Part shown: piece by piece, positions 13,047-21,753 of the stretch | How the letters are laid out: each line of letters starts with the position of its first letter | Numbering within the stretch: position 1 is the stretch's first letter | NCBI GenBank assembly: GCA_016707895.1 | Contig: JADJGV010000012.1 | Span: forward strand, 60,001 to 124,000 | Direction of reading: 5' to 3' | Source of the DNA: Myxococcales bacterium | GTDB lineage: Bacteria; Myxococcota_A; Polyangia; Haliangiales; Haliangiaceae | Length of the DNA stretch: 64,000 bases | Program-made: the position numbers and the translations under genes | Notes under the pieces: model-generated | Databases searched by the model: none | What the model saw: only the letters and a program-made list of their open reading frames with translations | Told to the model about the DNA's origin: nothing

Positions 13047-14306
13047 TTGCAGCCAGGAGATCTGCTCGCCGGCAAGTACCGCCTCGAGGCGCCGATCGGC
13101 GAAGGCGCGATGGGGGTGGTGTGGCGCGCGCGCCAGCTGGACCTCGACCGGGCGGTGGCGGTGAAGATCCTCCACCCCAACCTGGCCAGCCGCGGCGACG
13201 CCCGCGCCCGCTTCGTGCGCGAGGCCCGGGTGGCGGCGACCCTGGCCCACGAGCACGCGGTGCGGGTGCTCGATTTCGGCGAGGCCCCGGCCGGCCTGTA
13301 CCTGGTGATGGAGCTGGTGGCCGGGCGCACGCTGCGGGCCTGGCTCGAGGACGGGCCGCTGCCGCGCACCGAGGCGCTGGCGATCGCGCTGGCGATCGCC
13401 CGGGTGCTCGAGGCCGCGCACCGCATCAACCTGGTCCACCGCGACATCAAGCCCGAGAACACCTTCGTCGATCGCGCGCCGACCGGCCCGGCGGTGCGGG
13501 TGGTCGATTTCGGCCTGGCGTTCATCGCCGATCCGCAGAGCTCGATCGGCCGGATGACCGACGAGGGCATCCTCGGCGGCACGCCGGCGTACATGTCCCC
13601 CGAGCAGGCCCGCGGCAAGGCGGTGGGGCCGTCGTCGGACGTCTACTCGCTGGGCTGCACGCTGTACGAGATGCTGGCCGGGCGGCCGCCGTTCCTGGGC
13701 CCGGTCGCCGAGCTCTTGACCCGCCACGCCTACGCGCCGCCGCTGACCTTGCGCGAGCTCGAGCTCGACCCGCCGATCGACCCGGCGCTCGACGCGCTGG
13801 TGCTGGCGATGCTGGGCAAGAGCCCACCCTTGCGCCCGACCGCGGCCACCGTCGCGACCCAGCTGGCGGCGCTGGCGCACCCCGACGGCGCGCCGCCGGG
13901 CGCGCTGCGCCTGCGCGAGCGGTCGGAGCGGGTCTTGCCGCGGCCGGCGGTGGACGCCGTCGACGACGATCCCGCGGCGCTGGCGATCCAGGTCGACGGC
14001 GCCCTGCCCGACGAGCTGCGCCTCGAGCTGGCCGCGGCCGGCGTGCGGGTGGTCGTGGCCCCCGTCGCCGCGGTGGCGGTGTTCGCCCCCGGCGCCTCGC
14101 TCGAGCGGCTGCGGCAGCTCGCCGCCGGACCCGTGCCGGTGATCACCGACGTCGCGCCCGGCGACTTCGACGGGGTCGCGGCCCGGGTGCGGGCCGGCTG
14201 TCGCGACGCGCTGCCGCGGCCGGTGCGCGCCGACGCGCTGGCCCGCAAGCTGCGCCGGCTGGCCAGCCGCCGCCAGCTGCCGGCGATCGGCGGCCCCGCC
14301 ACATGA
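13047..14306 (+). CDS. Ser/Thr protein kinase with degenerate receiver-like tail
   Basis: A 419-residue cytoplasmic Hanks-type kinase. The catalytic domain has the Gly loop GEGAMG (18-23), Lys40, HRDIKPEN (His131), DFG (Asp154) and SPEQ, so it looks active. There is no transmembrane helix. The C-terminal 110 residues (from about 310) have a receiver-like pattern: alternating short strands, then GCRDALPRPVRADALARKL near the end, but no phospho-acceptor Asp pair. The kinase encoded at 16115 has a matching tail. The start is TTG at 13047; an in-frame stop lies just upstream, and ATG codons lie too far into the kinase fold. It probably heads a cluster with the cyclase, second kinase and FecR-like protein. 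Confidence 0.85.
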   Translation: MQPGDLLAGKYRLEAPIGEGAMGVVWRARQLDLDRAVAVKILHPNLASRGDARARFVREARVAATLAHEHAVRVLDFGEAPAGLYLVMELVAGRTLRAWLEDGPLPRTEALAIALAIARVLEAAHRINLVHRDIKPENTFVDRAPTGPAVRVVDFGLAFIADPQSSIGRMTDEGILGGTPAYMSPEQARGKAVGPSSDVYSLGCTLYEMLAGRPPFLGPVAELLTRHAYAPPLTLRELELDPPIDPALDALVLAMLGKSPPLRPTAATVATQLAALAHPDGAPPGALRLRERSERVLPRPAVDAVDDDPAALAIQVDGALPDELRLELAAAGVRVVVAPVAAVAVFAPGASLERLRQLAAGPVPVITDVAPGDFDGVAARVRAGCRDALPRPVRADALARKLRRLASRRQLPAIGGPAT

Positions 14307-14372
14307 CCCGCGCGTACCCCGGCGGTACGTGGCGCGCGCCCCGTGGATCGCGGCATCGTGCGCGGACCCGTG

Positions 14373-16118
14373 ATGCGTAGGCGCTCGTTCCGGCTCCGCC
14401 TCGTCGTCATGACCACCGCCCTGGTGGTCGTGCCGCTCGCAGTGATCGGCTGGCTGCTGATCGACGTCAACCGGCGCGCGCTCGAGGAGTCGATCCGCGG
14501 CCAGCTGCGCACGGTGGTCGCCGACCTGGCCCGGGCCGGCGACCGCGCGCTCGACGACAGCGAGGCGACGCTGCGGGCGATCGCCGCGACCCTGGCCGAC
14601 GCCGACACCCCCGAGGACGTGCGGGTGGGCGTGGCGCGCCGGCTGGTCTCCGCGAACCCGGCGATCGACCAGGCCGGCATCTACGACGCCGACGGCCAGA
14701 CCATCGAGGTGGTGGCCGAGCCCGGCAGCCAGCGGCTGCTGCCGGCGGTCGCGCCCGCGGAGCTGCGCGCGCTGGCCCGGGACGGGCTGCCGGCGATCGG
14801 CCCGGCGTTCACCAGCGGCGGCGGGCCGCGGGTGCTGATGGTGGTGCCGGTGCGCGGCGCCGCCGCCACCTGGTACGTGGTGGCGCCGGTGTCGCTGGCG
14901 GCGGTGCAGGATCAGGTCGAGCAGGTGGCCCACGAGGCGTTCAAGGACGACCTCGACAGCGTGTTCATCGTCGACGCCAACCTGCGGATCCTGGCCCACC
15001 CCGATCCCGAGCGCGCCTACGCGCTGCCCGCGGCGCGCACCGACGGCGTGGTCGGCGTGCTGGGCAAGATCGGCTCGAGCGATCCGGCGCGGCCGGCGAG
15101 CTTCGACGCGTTCGGCGTGTACCCGCGCAGCGGCGGCCGGGTGGTCGGCGCCGCGCGCAGCCTGCACGAGGTGCCGTGGGTGGTGATCGCCGAGCGCCGG
15201 GAGGCCGAGGTGTTCGCGTCGATCCCGCGGATGCGGCGCGCGGTCATCATCGCGATCGCGCTGGCGATGCTGGCGGCGGTCGGCGGCGCGCTGGTGTGGA
15301 GCGGGCGGCTCGCGGCGCCGGTGCGCGCGCTGGTGCGGTTCGCCGACGACCTGGCCCACCGCCGCTTCGACCGCCGGGTCGAGGTCGCGACCGGCGACGA
15401 GCTCGAGGATCTGGCGACCGCGATGTCGGGCGCCGCGGCCGACCTGGCCACCAGCGACGCGACGATCGCGCGCGAGCGCAAGATCCGCGGTGACCTCGGC
15501 CGCTACCTGCCGGCGCAGCTGGTCGATCAGGTGGTCGCCGGCACCCAGCCCCTGGCGCTGGGCGGCGAGCGCCGGACGATCACCGTGCTGTTCGCGGACG
15601 TCGCGTCGTTCACCAGCCTGGTCGAGAAGCTGCCGCCCGAGCAGGTGGTGGCGATCCTCAACCAGCTGTTCACGATCCTCACCGAGATCGTGTTCCGCCA
15701 CGGCGGCACCGTCGACAAGTTCATCGGCGACTGCGTCATGGCGTTCTGGGGCGCGCCGGGCGCGCAGCCCGATCACGCCGCACGCGCGGTGGCCGCTGCC
15801 GAGGACATGCTGCGCTGGCTCGAGGTGGGCAACGAGGCCTGGCAGGCGCAGTACGGGGTGACGATCCACCTCGCGATCGGCGTGCACTCCGGCGACGCGG
15901 TGGTCGGCAACTTCGGCTCCGAGGCGCGCATGGAGTACACGTGCATCGGCGACACCGTGAACGTCGCGGCGCGGCTCGAGGCGCTGGCGCGGCCGCAGCA
16001 GATCCTGGCGTCGCGCGCGACCAAGGACGCGGCGCCCGGCCCGGAGTACGTCGCGCTCGGCACCCACCAGGTGCCGGGGCGGGCCGAGCCGCTCGAGCTG
16101 TACGAGGTGGCGACGTGA
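14373..16118 (+). CDS. Membrane adenylate/guanylate cyclase with dCache-like sensor
   Basis: A 581-residue class III nucleotide cyclase. The order is a membrane helix (about 10-33), a periplasmic double-Cache-like sensor (35-285), a second helix (about 289-310), a HAMP-like linker and the cyclase domain (about 400-575). Metal-binding Asp409 (FADVAS) and Asp453 (FIGDCVMAFWG), the Lys before the second Asp, and IGDTVNVAARLE with its Asn and Arg are all present, so it should be active. Adenylate cyclase is more likely than guanylate by overall similarity, but not proven. The ATG at 14373 is preferred over the GTG ten codons earlier because it gives a basic N-terminus before the first helix. Its stop overlaps the next kinase start (GTGA). 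Confidence 0.88.
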   Translation: MRRRSFRLRLVVMTTALVVVPLAVIGWLLIDVNRRALEESIRGQLRTVVADLARAGDRALDDSEATLRAIAATLADADTPEDVRVGVARRLVSANPAIDQAGIYDADGQTIEVVAEPGSQRLLPAVAPAELRALARDGLPAIGPAFTSGGGPRVLMVVPVRGAAATWYVVAPVSLAAVQDQVEQVAHEAFKDDLDSVFIVDANLRILAHPDPERAYALPAARTDGVVGVLGKIGSSDPARPASFDAFGVYPRSGGRVVGAARSLHEVPWVVIAERREAEVFASIPRMRRAVIIAIALAMLAAVGGALVWSGRLAAPVRALVRFADDLAHRRFDRRVEVATGDELEDLATAMSGAAADLATSDATIARERKIRGDLGRYLPAQLVDQVVAGTQPLALGGERRTITVLFADVASFTSLVEKLPPEQVVAILNQLFTILTEIVFRHGGTVDKFIGDCVMAFWGAPGAQPDHAARAVAAAEDMLRWLEVGNEAWQAQYGVTIHLAIGVHSGDAVVGNFGSEARMEYTCIGDTVNVAARLEALARPQQILASRATKDAAPGPEYVALGTHQVPGRAEPLELYEVAT

Positions 16119-17428
16119 CCGGCGCGCCGACCCTGCCGTCGGGGTCGCCGGGATCGCCGGGCGCGGCGACGAGCGACGGCGTCGTGCTCGACCGCTACCG
16201 CCTGCTGACGCCGCTGGGCGCCGGCGGCATGGGCACGGTGTGGCGCGCCCACGATCCGAGGCTGGGGCGCGACGTGGCGATCAAGCTGGTGACGCTGGGC
16301 GACGCGCTGGCCCGCGCGCGCTTCCTGCGCGAGGGCAAGCTGGCGGCCCGGCTCGATCACCCCGGGCTGTGCAAGGTGTTCGACGTCGGCCAGGAGGGCG
16401 ATCGCGGCTGCCTGGTGATGGAGCTCCTGGCCGGGCGCACGCTGTTCCGCGAGTCGCTCGACCCGGTCGCGCCGGGGCGCGCGCTGGCGATCACCGCCGA
16501 GGTCGCGCGCGCGATGGCCCACGCCCACGCCGCGGGGCTGATCCACCGCGACCTCAAGCCCGACAACGTCTTCCTCGATCGCCGGGGCGACGACGAGCGC
16601 GCGGTGGTGATCGACTTCGGGCTGGCGTTCGCGGTCGACGGCGATCCCGGCGTCGGGCGGCTGACCAGCGCCGACGTCACCGGCGGCACGCCGGCGTACA
16701 TGTCGCCCGAGCAGGCCCGGGCCGCGACGCTGACCGCGGCGTCAGACGTCTACGCGCTGGGCTGCGTGCTGTTCGAGCTGTTGACCGGCGCGCCGCCGTT
16801 CGACGGCGCCGCCGCGCTGGTGATGAGCAAGCACGTCTACGCCGCGCCGCCGGGGCTGGCGACGGCGGCCCCGGCGCTGCCGCCGGCGCTGGCCGCGCTG
16901 GTCGCGCGCATGCTGCTGAAGGCGCCGGGCGAGCGGCCGGCGATGCGCGAGGTGGCCGACGCGTGCGCGCGGATCGCCCAGGCGATGGCCGGCGAGTCGT
17001 GGCCCCCGGCGCTCGGGATGGGGCGTGGCCGGCTGCGCGAGGATCGCGCCAACCGCATGGTCACGCGCACCGAGACCACGCAGGCCGGCCCGGTCGAGGC
17101 GCCCCACGGCACGGTCGCGCTCGTCGGCGCGCTCGGGGACGAGCTGATGGTCGCGCTGGCGGCGATCGGCGTCGCCTCGGTGCGGGCCGAGCTCGCGCCG
17201 GCGCCGCCGGCCGACGTGATCGTGATCGACGGCGACGACGCCGCGGTGGCGCGGGCGGTGGCGCTGGGGCGGCCGGTCATCGCGGCGGTCGACGCCGGCG
17301 ACATCGAGGCGTCGCTGCGGCTGGCCCGGCTGGGCGCCGCCGACGTCGTGACCCGACCGATCGCGCCCGACGTGGCCGCGCGGAAGATCGAGCGCCGGCT
17401 GCGGCGCGCCAAGCCCGGGAGTCCGTGA
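16115..17428 (+). CDS. Ser/Thr protein kinase with degenerate receiver-like tail (second copy)
   Basis: A 437-residue Hanks-type kinase with Gly loop LGAGGMG, VAIKLV, HRDLKPDN (His about 144), DFG and SPEQ. No membrane helix is seen. After about residue 330 there is a C-terminal 100-residue domain ending in GAADVVTRPIAPDVAARKI, the pattern of the last strands and helix of a receiver domain (compare K-P-F region), with no acceptor Asp. This aligns with the tail of the kinase at 13047, so the two are paralogs that flank the cyclase. The GTG start at 16115 overlaps the cyclase stop, and its own stop TGA overlaps the ATG of the next gene (TGATG). Translational coupling suggests one signalling unit. 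Confidence 0.87.
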   Translation: MTGAPTLPSGSPGSPGAATSDGVVLDRYRLLTPLGAGGMGTVWRAHDPRLGRDVAIKLVTLGDALARARFLREGKLAARLDHPGLCKVFDVGQEGDRGCLVMELLAGRTLFRESLDPVAPGRALAITAEVARAMAHAHAAGLIHRDLKPDNVFLDRRGDDERAVVIDFGLAFAVDGDPGVGRLTSADVTGGTPAYMSPEQARAATLTAASDVYALGCVLFELLTGAPPFDGAAALVMSKHVYAAPPGLATAAPALPPALAALVARMLLKAPGERPAMREVADACARIAQAMAGESWPPALGMGRGRLREDRANRMVTRTETTQAGPVEAPHGTVALVGALGDELMVALAAIGVASVRAELAPAPPADVIVIDGDDAAVARAVALGRPVIAAVDAGDIEASLRLARLGAADVVTRPIAPDVAARKIERRLRRAKPGSP

Positions 17429-19557
17429 TGCGTCTGACCCTCGCCACCCTCAGCGCCGCGACCGTCGTCGCCGTCGCCGGCGCGCGCGCCGATCAGCCGC
17501 CCGACGACTACGTCGTCCAGGGCGACGAGACCTGCATGGAGATCGCCAGCAAGGTGCTGGGCGATCGCCGGCTCCTGCCCGAGCTGCACCGGCTCAACCC
17601 GCAGCTCGGCCCCCTGCCCCACGCGCTGCGCCCCGGCCAGATCATCAAGGTGCCGCACGTCGAGCAGGGCCCGGACGCGCGCCTGACCCGCAAGATCGGC
17701 GACGTGCGGTTCCGGCGCCCGAGCGAGGGCGCGTGGGACGCCGCGCGGCGCGGCATGGACCTGTTCCGCGCGTGGCGGGTCGGGTCCGAGGCCCGCGCCG
17801 CCGCCGAGATCACCTTCGCCGACACCCAGCAGCTGTACCTGCGCGAGCACACCGTCGTGATCATCTACGGCCCCGAGCGCCGGCGCGCCCGGGTCGACGC
17901 CCCCGAGGCGGTGCTCGAGCGCGGCACGCTGCGCAGCCGCCTGGCCGAGCTCAACGGGCGGCCGGTCACGGTGACCACGCCCTCGGCGACCGCCGAGCTC
18001 GGCGCCGGCAGCGCGCTGGTCTCGGTCGACGACGCCGGCCTGTCGACGGTCGCCAACCACGACGGCCGCCCGGTCGCGCTCGCCGGCAAGGCCGGCGGCA
18101 AGGTCGCGGTCAAGGCCGGCATGGGCAGCCGCGTGGCCCGCGGCCAGCGGCCCGAGAAGCCGCGGCCGCTGCCGCCGCCGCCGGCGTGGATCACCGCCGG
18201 GCCGCTCGGCGCGATCGCGCTGGCCGACGGCGCGACGATCGCCGCGCAGTGGGCGCCCGCGGCCAACGCCGCGCGCTACCGCTTCGAGCTGCTGCGCGGC
18301 GCGGCGCTGGTCGCCGCCGGCGAGGTCGACGCCGCCGCGACCGGCTTCGAGCTCCACGGCGCGCCCCCGGGCAGCTACACCGTCCAGGTCGCGTCGATCG
18401 ATCGCGATCACCTCGAGGGCAAGCCGGGCGCGCCGCTGGCGGTGACCGTGCGCGGCGCGGTGGTGGTCGCCCCCGGCGCCGACGCGCCGGCGCTGGCGGC
18501 GCTGGTCGACGACGATCCGCTGCCGGCGGCGGCCGCGCCGGGCCCGCTGGTGGTGGCCCGCGGCGCGCGGATCGTCACCGACGGCAGCACGTGCTCGGTC
18601 GGCGGCCCGCCGGCCGCGGTGACGGTGATCGACGCGGTCGGCCCGGCGACCCTGACCTGCGCCGCGCCCGACGGCCAGGCCCTGGCGCCGCGCCAGCTCG
18701 TCGTCGAGGCGATCGCGCTCGCGCCCGCCGCCGGCCCGACGATCGTCGTCGCGGCCGACGGCACCACCACCTTCGAGGTCACGCTGACCAGCGGCGCCGC
18801 GCTCGGCGACGGCTGGCAGCTCGAGCCGTCGATCGGGCTGACCGTCGACGGACCGACCCGCACCCCGACCGGGCTGCGCGGGACGATCCACGCCGCCGCC
18901 AACGCCCCCGCCACCGGCGCGCTGCGGCTGGTCGACGCCACCACCCAGAAGACCCTCGGCACGCTCGCGGTGAGCGTCATCCCGCCGGCCGCGATCGACC
19001 AGCCCACGCGCACGCCGACCGGGCCCGCGGCGCCGGGCCTGCCACCGCCGCCGCGCCCGCCCCGCTGGACGCTCGGCGGCTACGTCGGCGTGCTCGCGCT
19101 GCCGACCGGCGTCGACGAGGGCACCGAGCTGGGCAACGCCGCGCTCCCCGACGACGTCGTCGAGGGCGGCCCCGAGGTCGGCGCGCGCGCCGGCTACTGG
19201 TTCGGCGACGACCTGTTCGCCGAGGTCGAGCTGAGCGGCACGCCGGCGCGCTTCGTCGGCACGCCGCGCTCGGCGCTGGTGTTCGCCGGCCACGCCTACC
19301 TCGGCGTGCGCATGATCGATCGCGGCCGCTTCGAGCTGCGCGCGCTGGCCGGCGATGGCGGCTTCGCGCTCACCAGCGACTCGCCCGACGCCGACGACGA
19401 TCTCGACCCCGACGCCGCCTGGGGCGTCGCCGCCACCGCCGACATCGGCGACCGCCTGCGCCTCCGCCTCGACGGCCGGCAGCACATCACCGCCGACCGC
19501 GCCGGCGGCGTCACCGACACCCTCCGCCTCGACCTCGGCCTCGAGTACGCCCCCTGA
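17428..19557 (+). CDS. LysM-FecR domain protein with probable C-terminal barrel
   Basis: A 709-residue exported protein. A signal peptide (1-22) is followed by a LysM domain (about 25-75, beginning DDYVVQGDETCMEIASKVLG), which binds peptidoglycan, then a FecR-like domain (about 100-210), a proline linker, a fibronectin-like segment around 255-345 and Ig-like stretches. The last 170 residues, from WTLGGYVGVLALPTG, alternate polar and hydrophobic residues and end in LDLGLEYAP, as outer-membrane barrels do. Start ATG at 17428 shares one base with the upstream kinase stop. LysM-FecR proteins often sit beside kinases and cyclases in myxobacteria, but the job is not known. It may report envelope state to the cluster. 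Confidence 0.8.
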   Translation: MRLTLATLSAATVVAVAGARADQPPDDYVVQGDETCMEIASKVLGDRRLLPELHRLNPQLGPLPHALRPGQIIKVPHVEQGPDARLTRKIGDVRFRRPSEGAWDAARRGMDLFRAWRVGSEARAAAEITFADTQQLYLREHTVVIIYGPERRRARVDAPEAVLERGTLRSRLAELNGRPVTVTTPSATAELGAGSALVSVDDAGLSTVANHDGRPVALAGKAGGKVAVKAGMGSRVARGQRPEKPRPLPPPPAWITAGPLGAIALADGATIAAQWAPAANAARYRFELLRGAALVAAGEVDAAATGFELHGAPPGSYTVQVASIDRDHLEGKPGAPLAVTVRGAVVVAPGADAPALAALVDDDPLPAAAAPGPLVVARGARIVTDGSTCSVGGPPAAVTVIDAVGPATLTCAAPDGQALAPRQLVVEAIALAPAAGPTIVVAADGTTTFEVTLTSGAALGDGWQLEPSIGLTVDGPTRTPTGLRGTIHAAANAPATGALRLVDATTQKTLGTLAVSVIPPAAIDQPTRTPTGPAAPGLPPPPRPPRWTLGGYVGVLALPTGVDEGTELGNAALPDDVVEGGPEVGARAGYWFGDDLFAEVELSGTPARFVGTPRSALVFAGHAYLGVRMIDRGRFELRALAGDGGFALTSDSPDADDDLDPDAAWGVAATADIGDRLRLRLDGRQHITADRAGGVTDTLRLDLGLEYAP

Positions 19558-19604
19558 CGCGGGTGGGCGGTCTCCGCGCCGGCGGTCTCCGCCCTCCCTC
19601 CGCC

Positions 19605-19661
19605 GCACGCTCCGGGCCGCGGTGGTGGTCTCCCGCTCCCCGCGCAGCACGCTCCGGGCCG
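19605..19661. repeat. 15-bp direct repeat GCACGCTCCGGGCCG
   Basis: Two exact copies, at 19605-19619 and 19647-19661, lie between the FecR-type gene and tRNA-Cys. They are 42 bp apart and outside any gene. Confidence 0.75.
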
Positions 19662-19674
19662 TTTTGGGAGGGGG

Positions 19675-19692
19675 CCCCGGCGAATGCCGGGG
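19675..19692. terminator. CCCCGGC/GCCGGGG hairpin
   Basis: A 7-bp GC stem with a 4-base GAAT loop. It lies between the FecR-type gene (plus strand) and tRNA-Cys (minus strand) and abuts a second hairpin. It has no T-run on the plus strand. Confidence 0.5.
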
Positions 19693-19715
19693 GAGGGTCT
19701 TTGCGAAAGACCCTC
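19693..19715 (-). terminator. GAGGGTCTTT hairpin downstream of tRNA-Cys
   Basis: A perfect 10-bp stem (GAGGGTCTTT and AAAGACCCTC) with a 3-base loop GCG. It lies 27 bp beyond the 3' end of tRNA-Cys in the direction of its transcription, so it probably terminates that transcript. Confidence 0.65.
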
Positions 19716-19741
19716 TCAGGTAGAAAACCCTCTCAGGTAGA
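19710..19741. repeat. 15-bp tandem direct repeat ACCCTCTCAGGTAGA
   Basis: Exact copies at 19710-19724 and 19727-19741, separated by two A bases. The second copy touches the 3' end of tRNA-Cys; the first runs into the terminator stem. Confidence 0.8.
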
Positions 19742-19812
<71 letters not shown>

Positions 19813-19822
19813 GACTGGTGAG

Positions 19823-19852
19823 GATCTAGCAAGGGCGGGCCCACCGCCGCAA
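19823..19852 (-). promoter_or_regulatory. Possible promoter of tRNA-Cys
   Basis: On the minus strand, TTGCGG (19852-19847) and TAGATC with an upstream TGC (-10 at 19828-19823) are 18 bp apart. Transcription would begin about 10 bp before the tRNA. The -10 matches only in part. Confidence 0.35.
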
Positions 19853-19939
19853 GCGCGCGGGTTGGATTCTGGCGAACTTTGCGCACCGCCGGGCGGGCGC
19901 CACCTCGACCGCGGCGGCGCGGATGAGTAGCCTCGCGCC

Positions 19940-20518
19940 GTGGCCAAGCTCTACTTCCGCTACGGGACCATGGACAGCGCGAAGACGCTGAACCTGCTGG
20001 CCGTGGCCCACAACTACCGCAAGCAGGGCAAGCGCGTGCTGCTGGTGAAGCCGCGCATCGACACCCGGTTCGGCTCGACGACGATCGCCTCGCGCTCGGG
20101 GCTCTCGGCCGAGGCCGACGTCGTGCTCGACGAGGGCGCCGTGCTCGATCCGCAGCAGCTCGCGGGCTACCACTGCGTGCTGGTCGACGAGGCGCAGTTC
20201 TTGACCCCGGCCGCGGTGGAGGCGTTGCGCCGCGCCACCGTCGATCCCGGCGTGCCGGTGATCTGCTACGGGCTGCGCACCGACTTCCGCACCCGGCTGT
20301 TCCCCGGCGCCCAGCGCCTGATGGAGCTGGCCGATCGGATCGAGGAGGTGAAGGTCACCTGCCAGTACTGCAACGGCAAGGCGATCTGCAACCTGCGCCT
20401 GGCCGACGGCAAGGCGGCGATCGACGGCCCGACGGTGCAGCTCGGCGACACCGAGTACCACCCGGTGTGCTGGCGCCACTACGACGAGGCGGTGCGCGCG
20501 GCCCAGGCCACGCGCTAG
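19940..20518 (+). CDS. tdk: Thymidine kinase, TK1 type
   Basis: Phosphorylates thymidine to dTMP in nucleoside salvage. The 192-residue protein has the TK1-type fold: an N-terminal ATP-binding loop (YGTMDSAKT, residues 8-16), the Walker B segment VLVDEAQF, the lasso loop FRTRLFPGAQRLMELAD and a zinc ribbon formed by CQYC and CWRH near the C-terminus. In the P-loop the usual Gly before Lys is Ala; the Lys and Thr are kept. The start is GTG at 19940, which gives the standard N-terminus MAKLYF. Monocistronic as far as can be seen. Confidence 0.93.
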   Translation: MAKLYFRYGTMDSAKTLNLLAVAHNYRKQGKRVLLVKPRIDTRFGSTTIASRSGLSAEADVVLDEGAVLDPQQLAGYHCVLVDEAQFLTPAAVEALRRATVDPGVPVICYGLRTDFRTRLFPGAQRLMELADRIEEVKVTCQYCNGKAICNLRLADGKAAIDGPTVQLGDTEYHPVCWRHYDEAVRAAQATR

Positions 20519-20529
20519 CGCGACGCCGC

Positions 20530-20781
20530 TCAGCGCTCGCGGATCAACAGCACACCGTCGACGCGGGTCGCGCGCGGCGCGACCGGCACCACCACCTGCA
20601 CCCGGGCCGGCGCCAGCTCGAGCGCGTCGGCCCGCCCCGCGCGCCGCTGCGCCGGGATGACCCACAGCGCGTCGACCAGGGTGCCGAGGACGATCAGCGA
20701 GCTCAGGCCCCAGGTGAGCCAGCGCAGCTCGGGCTGAGGGCGGCGGATCTCGCAGCGCAGCGGCGGGAACGACTCGGGCAT
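20530..20781 (-). CDS. Small single-helix membrane protein
   Basis: An 83-residue protein with one predicted membrane helix (about residues 20-42) and an Arg-rich, Val/Ala-rich tail. No family is recognised. It is convergent with tdk, 11 bp away. It could be a chance open frame, but the amphipathic layout is protein-like. Confidence 0.4.
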   Translation of the reverse strand: MPESFPPLRCEIRRPQPELRWLTWGLSSLIVLGTLVDALWVIPAQRRAGRADALELAPARVQVVVPVAPRATRVDGVLLIRER

Positions 20782-20925
20782 CAGCGACCTCGCGGAGGAA
20801 GGTGATCCAGACGAGCGAACGGCTCCAGTCTACCAGCCGCGCGAGGCGACGTGCCATGTAGGTCTGCGCGCCCGGCGATGAGACCGGATCCGGATCCCGC
20901 CTCCGATTCGTCCGTCGTCCCCGGC

Positions 20926-21654
20926 TCAGCAGAGCGGCTTGTCGGGCGGGCACTTGCCGTGGAAGCCCTCGCGCCGCGCGGCGGCGTCGCGCTCGAGGCG
21001 CGCGCGCTCGGCCCGCGCCGCCGACGCGCGCTCGGCCAGCACCTGCCGCTCGGCGGCGCTGTTGGCGGTCTTGATCTGGCGGTCCAGCTGATCGAGCTCG
21101 GTGCCGAGCGCGGCGAGCCTGTCGGCGAGCTGCCCGAGCTCGAGCTTGGCCTGCTGCGCGCGCGCCAGCGCGGCGTCGCGCTCTCGCTGCGCGGCGACCA
21201 GCTGGCCGTCGATCGTCGCCAGCGACTTCTCGCTCTCGCTCTGCGCGCGGTGGCTGTCGATCGCGACGAAGGTCGCGACGCCGAGCACCAGCGCCAGCGC
21301 GCCGGCGGCGGCGCCGAGCCACACCGGCCGCTTGGCCAGCGCCGCCGCGCGCTGCGCCTCGAGCTCGCGGGTCAGCTGCTCGGAGGCCAGCCGCGCCTCC
21401 TCGTCGGCGCGGGCCCGGGCCTCGGCCTCGCGCACGCGCAGCTCCTCCTCGCGCAGCCGCAGGGCCAGGGTCTCGCGCGCGTGGCGCTCGATCGCCTCTT
21501 CGGCCGCGCGCCGGGCCGCCTCGTCGGCGCGGCGTCGCTCATCGGCCAGGCGACAGGCCTCGGCCGCGGCGACGGCTCGCGCCTGCTGCTGCGCCGCCTC
21601 GTCCTCGACCCGCCGCGCCTCGATGCCGCGCAGCTCGCGCAGCGAGAACAGCAC
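20926..21654 (-). CDS. Coiled-coil membrane protein
   Basis: A 242-residue protein with two long Ala/Glu/Arg-rich coiled coils (about 5-100 and 140-225) on either side of one membrane helix (about 108-128, WLGAAAGALALVLGVATF). The C-terminus ends KCPPDKPLC with two cysteines that could pair. The GTG at 21654-21652 was chosen because an AGGAG Shine-Dalgarno sits six bases upstream; an ATG ten codons earlier has no such site. Function unknown; the shape suggests a structural or scaffold role at the inner membrane. It runs in the same direction as the PEGA genes, after a 99-bp gap. Confidence 0.65.
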   Translation of the reverse strand: MLFSLRELRGIEARRVEDEAAQQQARAVAAAEACRLADERRRADEAARRAAEEAIERHARETLALRLREEELRVREAEARARADEEARLASEQLTRELEAQRAAALAKRPVWLGAAAGALALVLGVATFVAIDSHRAQSESEKSLATIDGQLVAAQRERDAALARAQQAKLELGQLADRLAALGTELDQLDRQIKTANSAAERQVLAERASAARAERARLERDAAARREGFHGKCPPDKPLC

Positions 21655-21660
21655 TGAATT

Positions 21661-21665
21661 CTCCT
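21661..21665 (-). promoter_or_regulatory. Ribosome binding site that sets the start at 21654
   Basis: AGGAG on the minus strand with a six-base spacer to GTG. It favours the GTG over the upstream ATG at 21684. Confidence 0.6.
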
Positions 21666-21753
21666 GACGAGCGCGTCCTTGCATGTCCGGAGGACACGAC
21701 CGCGTCGACCCGGTTGCAGGATCCCGCGGTGGAGCCCCGCCGCGGCCCGCGCG

